From Branchiostoma floridae (taxonomy: Eukaryota; Chordata; Leptocardii; Amphioxiformes; Branchiostomatidae): 64,000 nucleotides of DNA. The notes beneath the pieces are model-generated. The model ran no database searches and was not told where the DNA came from. It saw nothing but the letters and a program-made list of their open reading frames with translations. The stretch covers positions 20,719,950-20,783,949 of the forward strand of contig NC_049984.1 in the NCBI RefSeq assembly GCF_000003815.2, in the 5' to 3' direction. Of the stretch, positions 1-13,000 are shown piece by piece; the stretch's first letter is position 1, and the number at the start of each line of letters is the position of its first letter. The translations under genes were made by a program, and so were the position numbers.

Positions 1-129
1 CCAATGCATGTTACATGTAATAAACAGAGAGGGAAGCATTTAATGATGCACTTTGGGATGCAGCACTTTCACCTGTACCTACATGTCATGTAAATGGGAA
101 TACTTTTGATGTAATCACGGAAGGTATAC

Positions 130-582
130 ATCTTCAACAAGCCAACCGCTAAACCACCAACAAGGATAAAGAGAGAATACCAGTTTGAAGTAGTCTACCA
201 GCACGGAAGAGACAACCCAGCCAACTACATATCAAGACAACCCTTACCAAGGTCAAAAAGACCTCATCACACTTGAACAGCTGAGAAGTATGTGAACTAC
301 ACTACGCGTCAAGTGACACCCAAGTCACACTCAGAAATACAGGAAGAAAAAGCCAAAGACGCAACTCTACTGACAGCGATCCAGCTACAGAAAAGTGACA
401 GGTGGCATTGCCAAAACAGAAGAGAACTGCAACAAGTCTATACAAGTGATAGCAAAAGTGCAAAGCAAATTGACCAGGAATCAAGACCAGGGCCTACTCC
501 TATGTGGAAACAGACTCCAAAGCTGGGGGTTGCAGTAGGAAGGAACATCACCAGGGTAGGGCCATTATATAGTAATAGGTAG
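130..582 (+). mobile_element. Ty3/gypsy retrotransposon pol relic
   Basis: A frame starting near 151 reads KPPTRIKRE followed by EVVYQHGRDNPANYISRQ, the typical end of the Ty3/gypsy RNase H domain. An in-frame stop at 274 interrupts it. The same frame then resumes (EKYVNYTTRQVTPK, KDATLLTAIQLQKSDRW) as the linker that normally precedes the integrase zinc finger, and runs to a stop at 580-582. About eight residues appear to be missing between KPPTRI and EVVY compared with usual elements. No LTR or integrase core is visible, so this is a short dead fragment, possibly continuing off the left edge. The family assignment rests on motif recognition only. Confidence 0.7.
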
Positions 583-991
583 GTCAATCTCACCTAACCG
601 CATATCAAATGTCATTGCTATCCATTCATACCTGAAGCTTGAAACTATATATGCTGCTCTACTACAAAATTATGCTAAAAAACAAATGGTACAAAACACA
701 CAACCTTATTGGCGAAGTTAACATATTGCATACACAAAAATCATTTCCTCCATCACCCCCAGATTATACAATAAGATCACCCTACTTTGATGAGTGTAGA
801 GGATACACCTTAGACATGTAGTTGGAGATTTCACTGGAACATTACCAGCTGTGTAACATCATTGTAGCTGATGCCATGGGCCCAAACTTTGTGTAAGTTA
901 CAAAATAATACAATGACTTTTTTTCAAATAAATTCTCTTTCACTATTCCCACACATTTTTTCAAAGGGCTCTCCATAAAAATGTTACCTAC

Positions 992-1066
992 CATTTTGCC
1001 ATGATGGTGTACCTGTCCACAGGATGGCCCAGCTGGGCATTGATGGAGCGAATGGTGTTGATGTTC
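992..1066 (-). CDS. ADCK5: ADCK5 exon 12 (last recognised exon)
   Basis: Acceptor gtttcactacag, donor ATG|gtaggt, 75 nt. It encodes [20 protein letters not shown] and then TIMAK, as in the family. Two bases are carried on, so more coding sequence follows. A candidate around 840-890 gave a stop or no homology and is not called. Confidence 0.93.
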
Positions 1067-4000
1067 CTGTAGTGAAACCAAGTTGGCACAAGTTAAAATG
1101 TTCTCAGACTGGATGCCTGACTTCAAACTTCACGTGCTTCTCTTACTAGGATACTAGTAAGTCTGATGACACGCAAATGTTTTAACATACTACCACCCAG
1201 CCTAAGCTCTCAATTAATGAGTTTCACTTCAATATAGACTTCTATGTTATAATACTTGTTTACATGGTCCATGGTCCTTAAGTCTTTCTAACATTCATTT
1301 GCACATTTGTAAAATTGTATTCCACAATATCGGCAACTACTGTGTTAGGAGGGACTTGAAGATGTGCGGCCTGACGGGTCGACCCACTGGACAGAGCCAA
1401 AGGAAGCGAAGTGTNNNNNNNNNNNNNNNNNNNNNNNNNNNNNNNNNNNNNNNNNNNNNNNNNNNNNNNNNNNNNNNNNNNNNNNNNNNNNNNNNNNNNN
1501 NNNNNNNNNNNNNNATAGTGAGTGAGTGAGTGAATGTAGATCTCTATCTGTGAGTGAGCCAAATTTGTCTTGAACATGACTAACCTGAAAACCAGGAGCA
1601 TGGACCTGGGAAGGTCCTTTAGAACGACCATGATGCGATCAAAATGATCCACCGCCATCTTCCTCATGTACTTAATGTCATCAGGAGTCATCTGAGCCTT
1701 AAAACTCATGTAGCCTCCAGACTGGATGTGGATTGGTCGCTGCATCAGGATCTCACAGAACAGGTACCAGTCTGTTCAACAACAGTCATTGTGTTATTAC
1801 TGATTAACAGGGAATATCCTATTTACAAGTTGAGACATACTCATATATGCATGCATGGCACTCCATTGCAGTATGCATGCAGTTGTCCTATAAAAAACAG
1901 AACTTATATTGTGCAATTGTGCAACCCTACCACAGACTGAACATCTAGAAACAGTGAGCATGGGATTAAATAAAGTGTCTAAATGGGAACAATGTGGCTA
2001 CAGTGCCCTTTCTGAAGTTGTGGCATATGCTAGCCTTTGCAGGCCGAATCTACCTGGTAACCACACTGATACTACATGGGCGGCAGGCAGTTTCTTTGGC
2101 TAAGCAAAACTCTCCTTTGGGCTTGTACCCCAGAGTGCAAAGAAACTGGCTGGCGGCCCATTCATCAGTCTAGCACCCAGTGTAGCCAAATCCCCTGCTC
2201 TATATATAGGGCCAACAACATGCCCCAAAGGAAATTCTACAACAGGCAGGGGCAGAAACTCGCTATCACGGCAAGCTCCCTTCCTCAACAAACTCCCTTT
2301 TCCCGGCACAATAGAACATAGCCAACGTTGAAAATTGTGGACCAACGCCCCCCCCCCAAAAAAACCCCAGCCCTTTCCCGAGGACTGCAAGGGAGTCTAC
2401 AGTAATGGCACCCTGCATGCAGCGAGTTTAAAATGGCAGTTTGCGAGGATTCTGAGTTCCCAACATTTTGGTGGTAGCGGAAAGTACGGGTACCTTGAAT
2501 GTTAGAGTGCAAGTCTTTGTCAGCAAATTTACTGACATTGCGCATGGCAATATCAATCATTTTCAGTAGATTTGACTTTCGCAGCATCAGCTGAATTTTG
2601 AGACGATCGAGACAATGTTACTTAAAGAAGCTCCATCTTAAGATTGGAATTCCGTTTTTCCCATTTTGAAATGTGCTACAATCCTCAATATNNNNNNNNN
2701 NNNNNNNNNNNNNNNNNNNNNNNNNNNNNNNNNNNNNNNNNNNNNNNNNNNNNNNNNNNNNNNNNNNNNNNNNNNNNNNNNNNNNNNNNNNNNNNNNNNN
2801 NNNNNNNNNNNNNNNNTTCCTGCAGGAAGCGTTTTTCCTGCAGGAATTCCTGCAGGAAAACCATTTTCGTGCAGGAATGCTGCAGGCATTCCTGCAGAAA
2901 TTCCTGCAGGAGAAAGGTAAATTCCTGCAGGAAGAATGTTTCCTGCAGGAATTTCTGCAGGAATGGCCTTATAATTCATATCTAAATCAATGACACTAAG
3001 ATAGGAGTGCTACACACCGGCAAAAAAGTATGCAACAAACGTTTTTAGTAGTAGTTTCTCCTATTCATGCAACTTTTTCAACATATACATTTACATTTTG
3101 TACTACAGTTAAATGTAGAGTATAATCACACCCCGCGCAACATTTCTACCCCCAGTTCAACCTGTATGACCTCACAAGCGCCATGTTCTTGTTGACTGTC
3201 GACGCATCAAAAGCCAGCCAATTTCTCAACAGTTATCATATATAATATCAATGTCACTAAATCCTTCAAAATTATGAGGTAGTCTGGCAACATTTTGGAA
3301 GCACGACGTGTGCCCGACTCGGGGTGGTCGTGGTCGCAAGTTTGAGTTTAATCCGATTAAATGTGAACGCATTTTTTTAATCCAACAGAAAGCTTTAATC
3401 GGATTCCTCATTTAACTCACTTGTATTTTTTCATTTGAATGGGGTCCAAGTTGCCCATGACATGTTCAACAGTTGTGCCATTACGGCTGTTCACACATGG
3501 GTGTTTTCATCAAATGAAAACTGCTCTATTCGAATGCTCCTTCCATGCATGCAATGATATCTTGTAAATGCAGTACCAAGTTGAACGTGGCAAAGAATGA
3601 AAGCTCCTTGGTCAGCAACTTGAGATTTGTTTGATCTGGTTGGTCATATTTTGACCATCATAAGATTAACACTTGAATTTTTGTTCCAGAGAATATTTCA
3701 TAAAGTTTAAAATTGGGCCTAAGAAAGCCAGGGGCTTGCTTCCTCTTGTTGAAAATTCAAGTAAGTATGCGCTATTGTAATGCGGGTTCAAAGTAAGGTC
3801 AGCTGTTGTTCTATAGATATGCAAAGGATGCTGGTGTCCAATTATCAATTATCAAAGGACNNNNNNNNNNNNNNNNNNNNNNNNNNNNNNNNNNNNNNNN
3901 NNNNNNNNNNNNNNNNNNNNNNNNNNNNNNNNNNNNNNNNNNNNNNNNNNNNNNNNNNNNAACACAGTCAAAGCATATGGAGGTGTATAAAGGATTATAC

Positions 4001-7000
4001 ATGCTATAAGCGATAGCCGGAAAATCGAGAGCCAAATCTATAGAGAAACCTCTGATTTGCGTCTTATTCTTAGGGACTATTTGGATATCTGGACAATTGA
4101 AATTCCGAACCGGAACCTTAACGGAAAAAGGCATGCAGGCCCTCACAGAAGTGCAACGTCCTTCACAACCTTACACTTCTGAAACACAAGAGAAAAATTT
4201 GTGCCTGGCTCCCAGGATTTTAACCTGGGCCCGCCAGCTCATGAACCCAACACATTTACCACTCAAGCTAAAAGTTGACAGAACAGACTAATTAGACTAG
4301 TCAGTTGGTGTCCTCCGAACCCTACTGTGTCATTTGCACTGTGCTTCTTTGTCTATCATGATCAGAATCTCCAAGCGGATCTTGCAGGCTGACAATACTA
4401 TCTTATGCAACCGTAAGAAGCTACATTCTTTCATGGCCTTTCAAGTGCCTTCAAACACATCCTGTTTCAAAAACATTTTTGATTCAGAAACATGGCCTAA
4501 ATATAAGATTATTATCAAAAACTTTTATTTTCCTGGGTGACGCCACAAAGTATGACGTCACATACCTGGATCAAGGAGGTTAAAAAGTCTTTCTTTAACC
4601 TCCTTGGGTATATATATTATATATGTAAAGTGAGAGGTTGGCTAAAGTGCAATGCAGAGCACTACCTAATTTACCATTTTTCTGAATTCTAAGATTTCCA
4701 TTAGTTGGCAGTTCAAAACAAAAGTGTTGAGCCAGATCAAGGAGGTTGAAAGAGGGCCAGATCAAGTTGGTGAGATCAAGGAGCTTTTATTACTCCTTAA
4801 TTTGCCGATCTGGTTTAACCATTCGAATCCTGTAATCTATCCCAGAAGTGAATTTTCAGGTTTCTGCAATTTTGAAGTTCTTCTAGTTCTAATCTGGCTC
4901 AAAAGCAGTTCAGTATAGAAATATCTCAGCAAGAAGCAACCTCCTTGATCTCAGGGAGGTGTTCTGAATCTTTCCATCCAGTGCTTTGGGACAGTCCCTG
5001 TGGGACTTGCTAATTCAACTTGCTAATTGGGAAGCATGCCTTAACAATAACTGACCTCCTTTGAACCTACATAACAATGTGCATAATTACCAAAAAGAGG
5101 AAAGTGAGTGCCTTATATACAGGCCCATGTAATAGGATTTGGAAACTACAAATAATCTCTGGAACAAACTTTTGCCTGATGTTTCTATATAATGAATCAA
5201 TGACCTTGATTGTACATTTGTGCTCAAACAAGCTAAGTACAGGTTGTAGCGCTAGTGACAATGTACAATTTTGATAAAAAAAAGGTATCTTATCACCTCT
5301 ACAAATACTAATAAATTCCAGTATTTACAAGTTCAACTTCTTCTCACCTCTTAAAACAGTTATAAATATAAGTACAGATGGAATCAATAATGTATGGTTG
5401 ATCTAATTGCATGAGAAATATGAATTTTTTTCCGTGGTATTCAAGTATTGGAAATAGGGAACATATCTTGTATATTTTCAAAGAGGACGTTTCTTTTGTT
5501 GTTGTATAAAGTACAGTCAACAATAAAGTGACACTCATCCTCTATCTTATTCAAGTTACAGTATTGGCAAATTCTTTGTTCCAGAGGAATGCGGTTATGT
5601 CGGCCTTCTGGCTCATAATGAATCATACTGGTAACAGCTTCATAGCGGGCTTCAAGTTTATTAATAGTCAAAAAGATAATGGTTCTTTGGACCAGATAAA
5701 GCCCAGGTTATCAATAAGTTTGGTTATCAAAAAGTTTGTTGTTATTTTGTGGGCCTTTCTGCTTTTCAACGCCTGGCTCTAAAGTACAAAAATTGCTTGT
5801 ATTTGCAAGATACTCCAGGACCCCAAATTTTACATATCAATACCCTCTGTGTTGGCAAACTTTCCTGGTTTATTTTGAAGAGTAGAAGGCCTGTGGTATA
5901 TATTTTGATGTGATACTGATAGCCATTCTGGAATGTTAGCTTTATTCTGGCTATCAGTATCAGCCTTCAAACCCATCATCAGGAACTTTTTGTCTGAAAC
6001 CAAGATAAAAGCTCCTTGCTTAAACAAGAGACCTAAGGTAGCCAAGACAAGAGTAAAAGATTACCAATTGAAAGGCAAATAGTAAAGACTAAAAATTATA
6101 TCTATTCCAAGGTTGCTGTAAAACCTAGGTTAGGTCAGTGAGATCAGAGAATTCTAAACTCCTTGGTGATCTACAAGGTAGTTAAACCTCTTTGCCATGG
6201 GTAAACTTTAGTCTTCTATGCAGTGTTAAATACTGACCTGTTCTATACACCAGTGGAGGCACTGAATAAGGCAGCTACCATTCACTTCAGTCTCTAATTA
6301 CCTGTCATTATAAATCAATACACGCATTGTTGTTGCTGGCTTTAAACACCTTCATGTAGGTGCAAAGGAGATTATATAATGACTTCTCTAAAGATAGGTG
6401 AGAAAGGGGAGGGGAGGTGATAATATCACACTCTTGTGATAAAAAGGCCTTTGTCCCAATCTCAAGGATTTTAGAGCATGTAAAGAGTTCCAGATGAGGA
6501 CAGGGTGTTGTTCTGATTGATCAATGTTCTGTGATCTGATCTGATCTGGTGACGGTTGATTATTATTTTCTATTGGGCACTTAGAACTTCATTAAACACA
6601 GCTGTCCAGTAGGTATCAAAAACCTAATAAATAAGATTCATTTAGCACCAGTGTTTAATGAATTTGTAGGTGTCCACACACCCGGCTCGGGACACTTCTA
6701 ATATTGTGTTACAGTGTCATAACCAACATAAAATATGACTGGTGAATGCCACCTGGCTATATGCTAATAAAGGATCAATGTTTTACCCTGAGGGGTGCAT
6801 CATGAGATAAAGCCGCCAGTGGCTTAGATACCAGAGCCAAATTGGCTTAGATACTAATAAACCCTAAGTGGTGATGTTAAAGAATTAAAGAAAAAAATGA
6901 AAGAAGTAACCATGCCCAAGCTTCTGTACCTCTGAAAAATATGAGTAGCCACTGAAGGAAATGCATTTTCTTGAAGTGAAGTTCATTCATAGGTCAGTTA

Positions 7001-10000
7001 TTTCTAATGCCAGGCATCTCCAGCAACAGTCAATAAAACTAGGAAAACAAAACAATAAAAAATGCCTCCATTATATATCTGTTTTATATACATAGTTAAA
7101 GTCAAGTCTGAAACATCTAATGAAATCTAATGCATTGTTTAACAGTTTCAAAACAAAATTAAATGCATAAAGAACGCTTCCTGTCATTGTCAAGGCCATT
7201 CCTGCAGAAATTCCTGCAGGAAACATTCTTCCTGCAGGAATTTACCTTTCTCCTGCAGGAATTCCTGCAGGAATACCTGCAGCATTCCTGCAGGAAAATG
7301 GTTTTCCTGCAGGAATTCCTGCAGGAAAAACGCTTCCTGCAGGAATTCCTGCAGGAATTCCTGCAGGAAGAAAATTTTCAAAATGAATATTCATGAAAGT
7401 TATTATCATATTTCACAACTGTACATCATACTTGTCAATCATATGTAAAGACTTTGCACCAAGTGCTTTTATATTGAAAATATTAGCACATTTCAAAATG
7501 GGAAAAACGGAATTCCAATCTTAAGATGGAGCTTCTTCTTAGTGACAAAGAACAGTGGGTACTGAAATCATGACATTGTGTAACTTATTGTTCGTGGTCA
7601 ATTGATCAACATTTTCTCTATAGTGGCCACCTGCCTATGTGGCTGTCTTGAGTGAAAAAGAAAATGAAAGGACAAAACGGAATCACACCACCATATGACT
7701 TGATTAGCCTGTGTTTACACAATCTCTCGCTGGCTGGGGTTAATGACCCCCACCCCTCCTTGGGCGGTGACAATTGTAGGGCCAGCCGCTAGGGGTGCGA
7801 TTTAAGTCAGGCTAACGACTTGATAGTTATTATTATTATGCAATACATTATGTAGGTACCTTCAAGGTCAGAGGTTACAACACCTCGTGTGCCTGGCCAC
7901 CATCTTGTTCCCATTGTAAGTGATTGAAAGTGATAACATTAAAAAGTACTTGTCGCAATCTGTTGGCTCGAGTTGTTGTTAGCTTCCCTAAAGTGACGCT
8001 GAGAGATTGAAAAAAATGAAACTTGGTTGTTCTTGCAACTTAAGGGATATCCTTCCTTCCCATATACAGACTGAGTTGTTTTACTTTTAAGAATCAAAAT
8101 TTTTCAATGAAAAGATGGTGCCAGCCTTGAGGGTGTGCAGTCTTGACTTGAGAATCGAAATAAACTGAGGTGTACCCCTTAAAATAAGCCCCTAAAATCT
8201 TATGTCCTTGCAATGTTAGGAGTCTGGACAGTTTAATATGAGTAAAAAAGAGTAGAAAACAAAGAAAGCAATGAAATGCCACTATTTCTTATGTACCGTT
8301 GTATGGAGTTTGGAGTACACACTAAGACAGACATGAAAGTTCTAACCTTTCACCCCTAGGTGGTGGGAAAACCACTTCATCTTCTCCTTGTCCTTGAGAA
8401 CAACAGCCTTCCACAGCCTGCACAGCGACAGCCGTGTGCTGCATGCAAACATTTCAACAGTTAGTGGAATGAGAACTTACGTGTAGCGCTATAACAAACA
8501 ACCTGCAAAATTCTGACAGCCATGGACATAAAAAGTCTGCACAGTCCTGATTGATGGGGTATTTTCTTCATATTAAAGCCTGCACTTTTCAAAATAAGAA
8601 AAAAATGCATCAAGACACAAGAGTATGTGGGGAAGGACAACCTCCAGCCAACCATTTACACTTACGCCACACCTTCAGAACACACGCTAGAGCTGCATGT
8701 TCCCTGTATAGGAACTTAATTCAAACCAGTACACAACAAACATGTTTCACTGTGACATGTGGCTTCCTCAGTGTTATGGGCTCTAATGAGCATGGTACAG
8801 CATGTCCTCGCTTTCATAGGCCAGGTGCATAGTGCTCTGACCAGGTAAGATGCCCTAGGTGGCTTAACCAATCACAGTTCAGCAAATAAGAGAAAGACAT
8901 AAAGAAGACTTTTACTTCCATCCACCGGAAGGTTACAGTGTAACTGCATGCTGGGTTGGGATCAGTCGAAAATTTTCCAATCGATGAGGAAACCTAAATG
9001 TGTCAGAAGATTGATTACTAATTGCAATTTTTTTTCCGTCAGCCAATTCCAATTGTCGCGAAAACCGCGAAAATTAATTTTCCCCACTACAAAGTAGTAA
9101 CTGTTACCATTGAGATAAAATAAGACGCCATGCTGACGCGTTGTAAATATACAATTTTCATATGAACAAATTTTTAAATCTATAAACGTCGTATTCATGA
9201 AGCCAAACACAGTGATCAGAAACATGCTGGCCATATGCATGGGGAATCCCAGCAGCCCCGATCAGTGCTGTCGGCAGCGCGGGCTACGCGGCGGAAGATT
9301 AAATTCGTTCATAGAAATGTTGGATGTAAAAACAACAAGTATCACTTTGCTTTCCTTGTGATATGAGCTATTAGGCCGCAAAATCTACAAAAAGGCACAA
9401 ATTCAGAAAGTAAACAACACTCGAAATATGGCGGAAACAAACTGTTAAACCGGACTTGAACTGAACAATTACATTTACTGGTGGTAAGGGACATCCTTCC
9501 TAGTTCGTGAGAAAAATCTAACTATTTAGTACAAGTTAGGTTTGTACAAGTAAGGTTTTGAAGTTGTCAAGATTTCAATCAAAGTTCGTAGCATGCACTA
9601 TTCCAAAAGTTAGAAGGAGGCTGAATGGGTTTTAATGAGATTATCGTATGCGAAAGGGTGCCGATACGCATTGTTGTCAACAATCATAACAATAGCAAAA
9701 CAAGCAGTGTGTGGCTTTTACGGCCGTGGACGGTGTCCCCAAGCCGCCTGTAGCTTCCACCGAGGATTTTTGTCCGTCTAGGTCTGAAGTACAGTGAAGA
9801 CGCAATGGAAGAGAACCAGCAGGGAAGAAGAGGGGTCTGTCTGGTTGAATGACATGATGCCCTACTATATTGTATAGAATACAACTGGAACATCTGTATC
9901 AAACGTTATAGCTGTCTAGGTATGACATAAACTACATTACATGACATACCGGTAGTATAATGACATCCAATTTACACATGATGTGTGGAGTACTGTCTAA

Positions 10001-13000
10001 AATAGTTTCATATTAATCAAATAACATCAAAAACATTACTTACTATAGAAGCTCATCTGTCACTCACTGTGTTGGTAGCAATCATAGTACAAATTTTCAA
10101 TGACCACTAGTACTATTGGCTTCTTCAGGATCAATACTGATGACCAATCACTTCAGAACGTAAACTTGCGAGAATTACTGACACTTGGCTGGAGTGCCCT
10201 GATGTATATGGCCTCCTTTATAGTATACCTCTTACAAAGTAGTCTCCCTACATTGGAGAGACAGAACACTCACTAAGAACCAGATTCCTTGAACATAAAT
10301 GCCCCAGCTCGCTGTCATTGGAAGTCTCATTGAACATCCACATTGAATCACCGGGCCATATGGTCTCACTGGACAAGGTCAGAATACTGGACAATGAACA
10401 GGACAGTACTTAGGAATAGATATAAGGGAGGCCATATACAAAATTAATGTACATGTATATCAGGGCACTCTAGCCATCACTGAACAGAGATGGTGGCCGT
10501 TATAACCTTCCTGGCACGTTTGATCGACACGTATCCCGAAGATCATGTTTTAAAAAGATCACGTCTCTGTAACTTTTCGCGAGTTCTCTCTTCGTTCTGA
10601 AGTGATTGGTCATCAGTATTGATCCTGAATAAGGCGAAAGTGGTCGCTGAAAATTTGATCCGTGTGTACTGTTGTGTTGGAAGAAAGTTAAGTTTTGTAC
10701 TAAAAAACTTACTTTTTTTCTAGGTTCTGGTACAATCCATGGTCCAACAGAACTAGCTGGGCTTTGTCATCTGAGCCTCTTCTTACAAGAACTGAAAATA
10801 TAGTGCAGTAGGGATACTGGGAATCATCATTTCACACAATCATGGAGTCAATCTTTAAGTTAGCGTGCGGTCACACCTGCATATATATACATAGTCTTTA
10901 TATATATATGTGTGAGTGTGTGTGAGTGTGTGTGAGTGTGTGTGTGTGTGTGTGCGTAGATCACATGCTTAACACATTTCCGACGTTTACCAGTTTGCCA
11001 AGCGTATTTCTGATCAATTTTTAAAAACGGCTGCCTCCTGCAGTTCCTGCTGTGCAGTTTCTATAGCCTGATCTTCAAACTTTTGTCATCGTGGGCCGAC
11101 CAAAATGTGAATCAGGCATGGTCATATTCACAACAAGTCTCGAGTGCACCCTGGGTTTTTGTCGAGTACGAGTTTGTCGAGTACGATATATGTGCGATGG
11201 ATAAATCTACCTTGGAAAACAATTTGACCTGATGATGGTTAATAGATTGTATGACGTCAATTTGAGGACAAGTTGATTGAAGTAAACCTTAAAAGATGAA
11301 AGTACAAAAATCCCGCAGGGTATTCAGCATTTGTGATGTATTGTGAGCATCACGATCAGAACTTGTTCAGACATGCATCCATGAAAATTCTGTATTTTTC
11401 AATGCTTCAAAAATACAATTTCCCGCATTTCAAAACACAGAGCACGCAGTTAATCGTGCTTGTTGGTCATCCCTTGTATTGCCACTACTGGTATGATTTA
11501 TCGATCTGTGCTAGCACAATGGCCATTCTTTGGAAAGATGGTAACGTCTTCAAATGTTGTACTGGCAGATATGGAAGATCGAGCTCCTGTGAGGCGATGG
11601 AGAATGCCTTAGTCTGGCTCAGTAAGAACTCTGACCAGAAGGATTCTTCCATCATTCTGACAGGGAGGCAGAGTAAAGAAAGAAAAAGGTGTTTTTGAAT
11701 GGGTCCTTTAAAGGTGAGTTGTCACCTGAAGAGCCCATTCTTGCATGGGGTGACTGTTTTAAAATACACTTTTATAATGGTCCATTTTTGCATGAGGGGA
11801 GATGGAGCAAAATCTGCTGCTGAGCAACTGTAGGCCTTCCTAGTAATTAGATGCAACCTCTCAGGAGGAAAGTGGAGCTATTGGGAATGACACTGATGTT
11901 CATACCATTTCCTGGGTGAGGGTCAGCATGAACAAATCCAGAGCTGAATAGCTGTTCAGAGAAGGCTGTGATCAACTTTTCATCAACCTGTAGAATAACA
12001 TGACACCAAATGAAACTATGGAACTGATGTTACACAAACATAGCTTTATTCACACCAATGTTTTAATGAACGTCTGTCCCATTCCTCAGGGCAATTTTGA
12101 CTGGTGTATGGTGTGCTGCAACACTAGTTGTTGCTGCTTACATGTTAACAGATACAGTCACAAACATTAAGTACTGTATAACATACATTGTATGTGTTGT
12201 GCAGAGATTGCTTTATGGGAAGATTTACAATGCAGTCCAAAAGGTAAGGGAGAGCAACATATACAACAAAGTAACATTTTCCAACTACATTTGTACTTCT
12301 TCAGAATGCTGTCCCAAATGAGTCTATGACCCCATTCACATTAAAACAAGCGCTCTGAAAAAGCTGACGTTTGCCCTTTATAGTGTTTGTGAAATGTCTG
12401 AAACACCCCCCTCCTTGTGGCAAATTCGATACAAAATGGCACCAATCGAGTAAATGACGAACATTTGAAAGCAGAAAACAGCCTCATATTTCATACATCA
12501 ATACGAAACGCTTGGTTATTTTATCAATACTACACATTTTGTACGTTCGGAGTTGTCTAAAACCCTTCTAAAAGGGGAAAGAATGCCCCCTTCCCCTGTT
12601 ATACAGGTTGACCACCCGCCACGGTGAAATGGTAAATGCTTAGGACATGCTGCGTTTTTTAAAATTAATAAATGCATAAACAATGTATCCAGAGTGCCAC
12701 ACACCGTTATTGGCCAATGTACACTGCATATTAGAGCCATTTGAGGTTGTTTGATCTACTAGTTTGAGGTGTTTAGGCAGACCCTTAGGCACCCCTGCTA
12801 GTGGTGCAGTAGAGTTTAACTTAGTGAATGTGAACCAGTCAGAATTGAAAAGTGAGCCCATTTCAGAAGAGCTAACCACAAATGACTATTTGGGCCATGG
12901 TATGATTCCCAAAGAGTAGTGCTCATTTACAAATGAAATGCCACACTCTCCATGTAACTTTTTAGCTTGGCTAGTGTGGTCCAAAATCTGTCCTAAATTG

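Noticed and set aside
835-900. Possible ADCK5 exon 13 (reading VWAHGISYNDVTQL on minus)
   Set aside because: The available acceptor gives a frame with a stop, and the peptide does not match the family's C-terminus.
2638-2993. Several overlapping open frames ([24 protein letters not shown])
   Set aside because: Created by the TTCCTGCAGGAA array and the N gap; open in many frames on both strands, no start context or homology.
7163-7396. Open frames FLQEFLQE on both strands
   Set aside because: Same palindrome array, copy 2.
10609-10640. Hammerhead-like CTGAATAAGGCGAAAG at the 10.6-kb Penelope-like end
   Set aside because: CTGAATA lacks the required GA of the CUGANGA core.
11333-11698. 121-codon plus-strand ORF
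   Set aside because: No recognisable family, lies within the ADCK5 intron between exons 8 and 9 near exon 8, no splice or promoter support.
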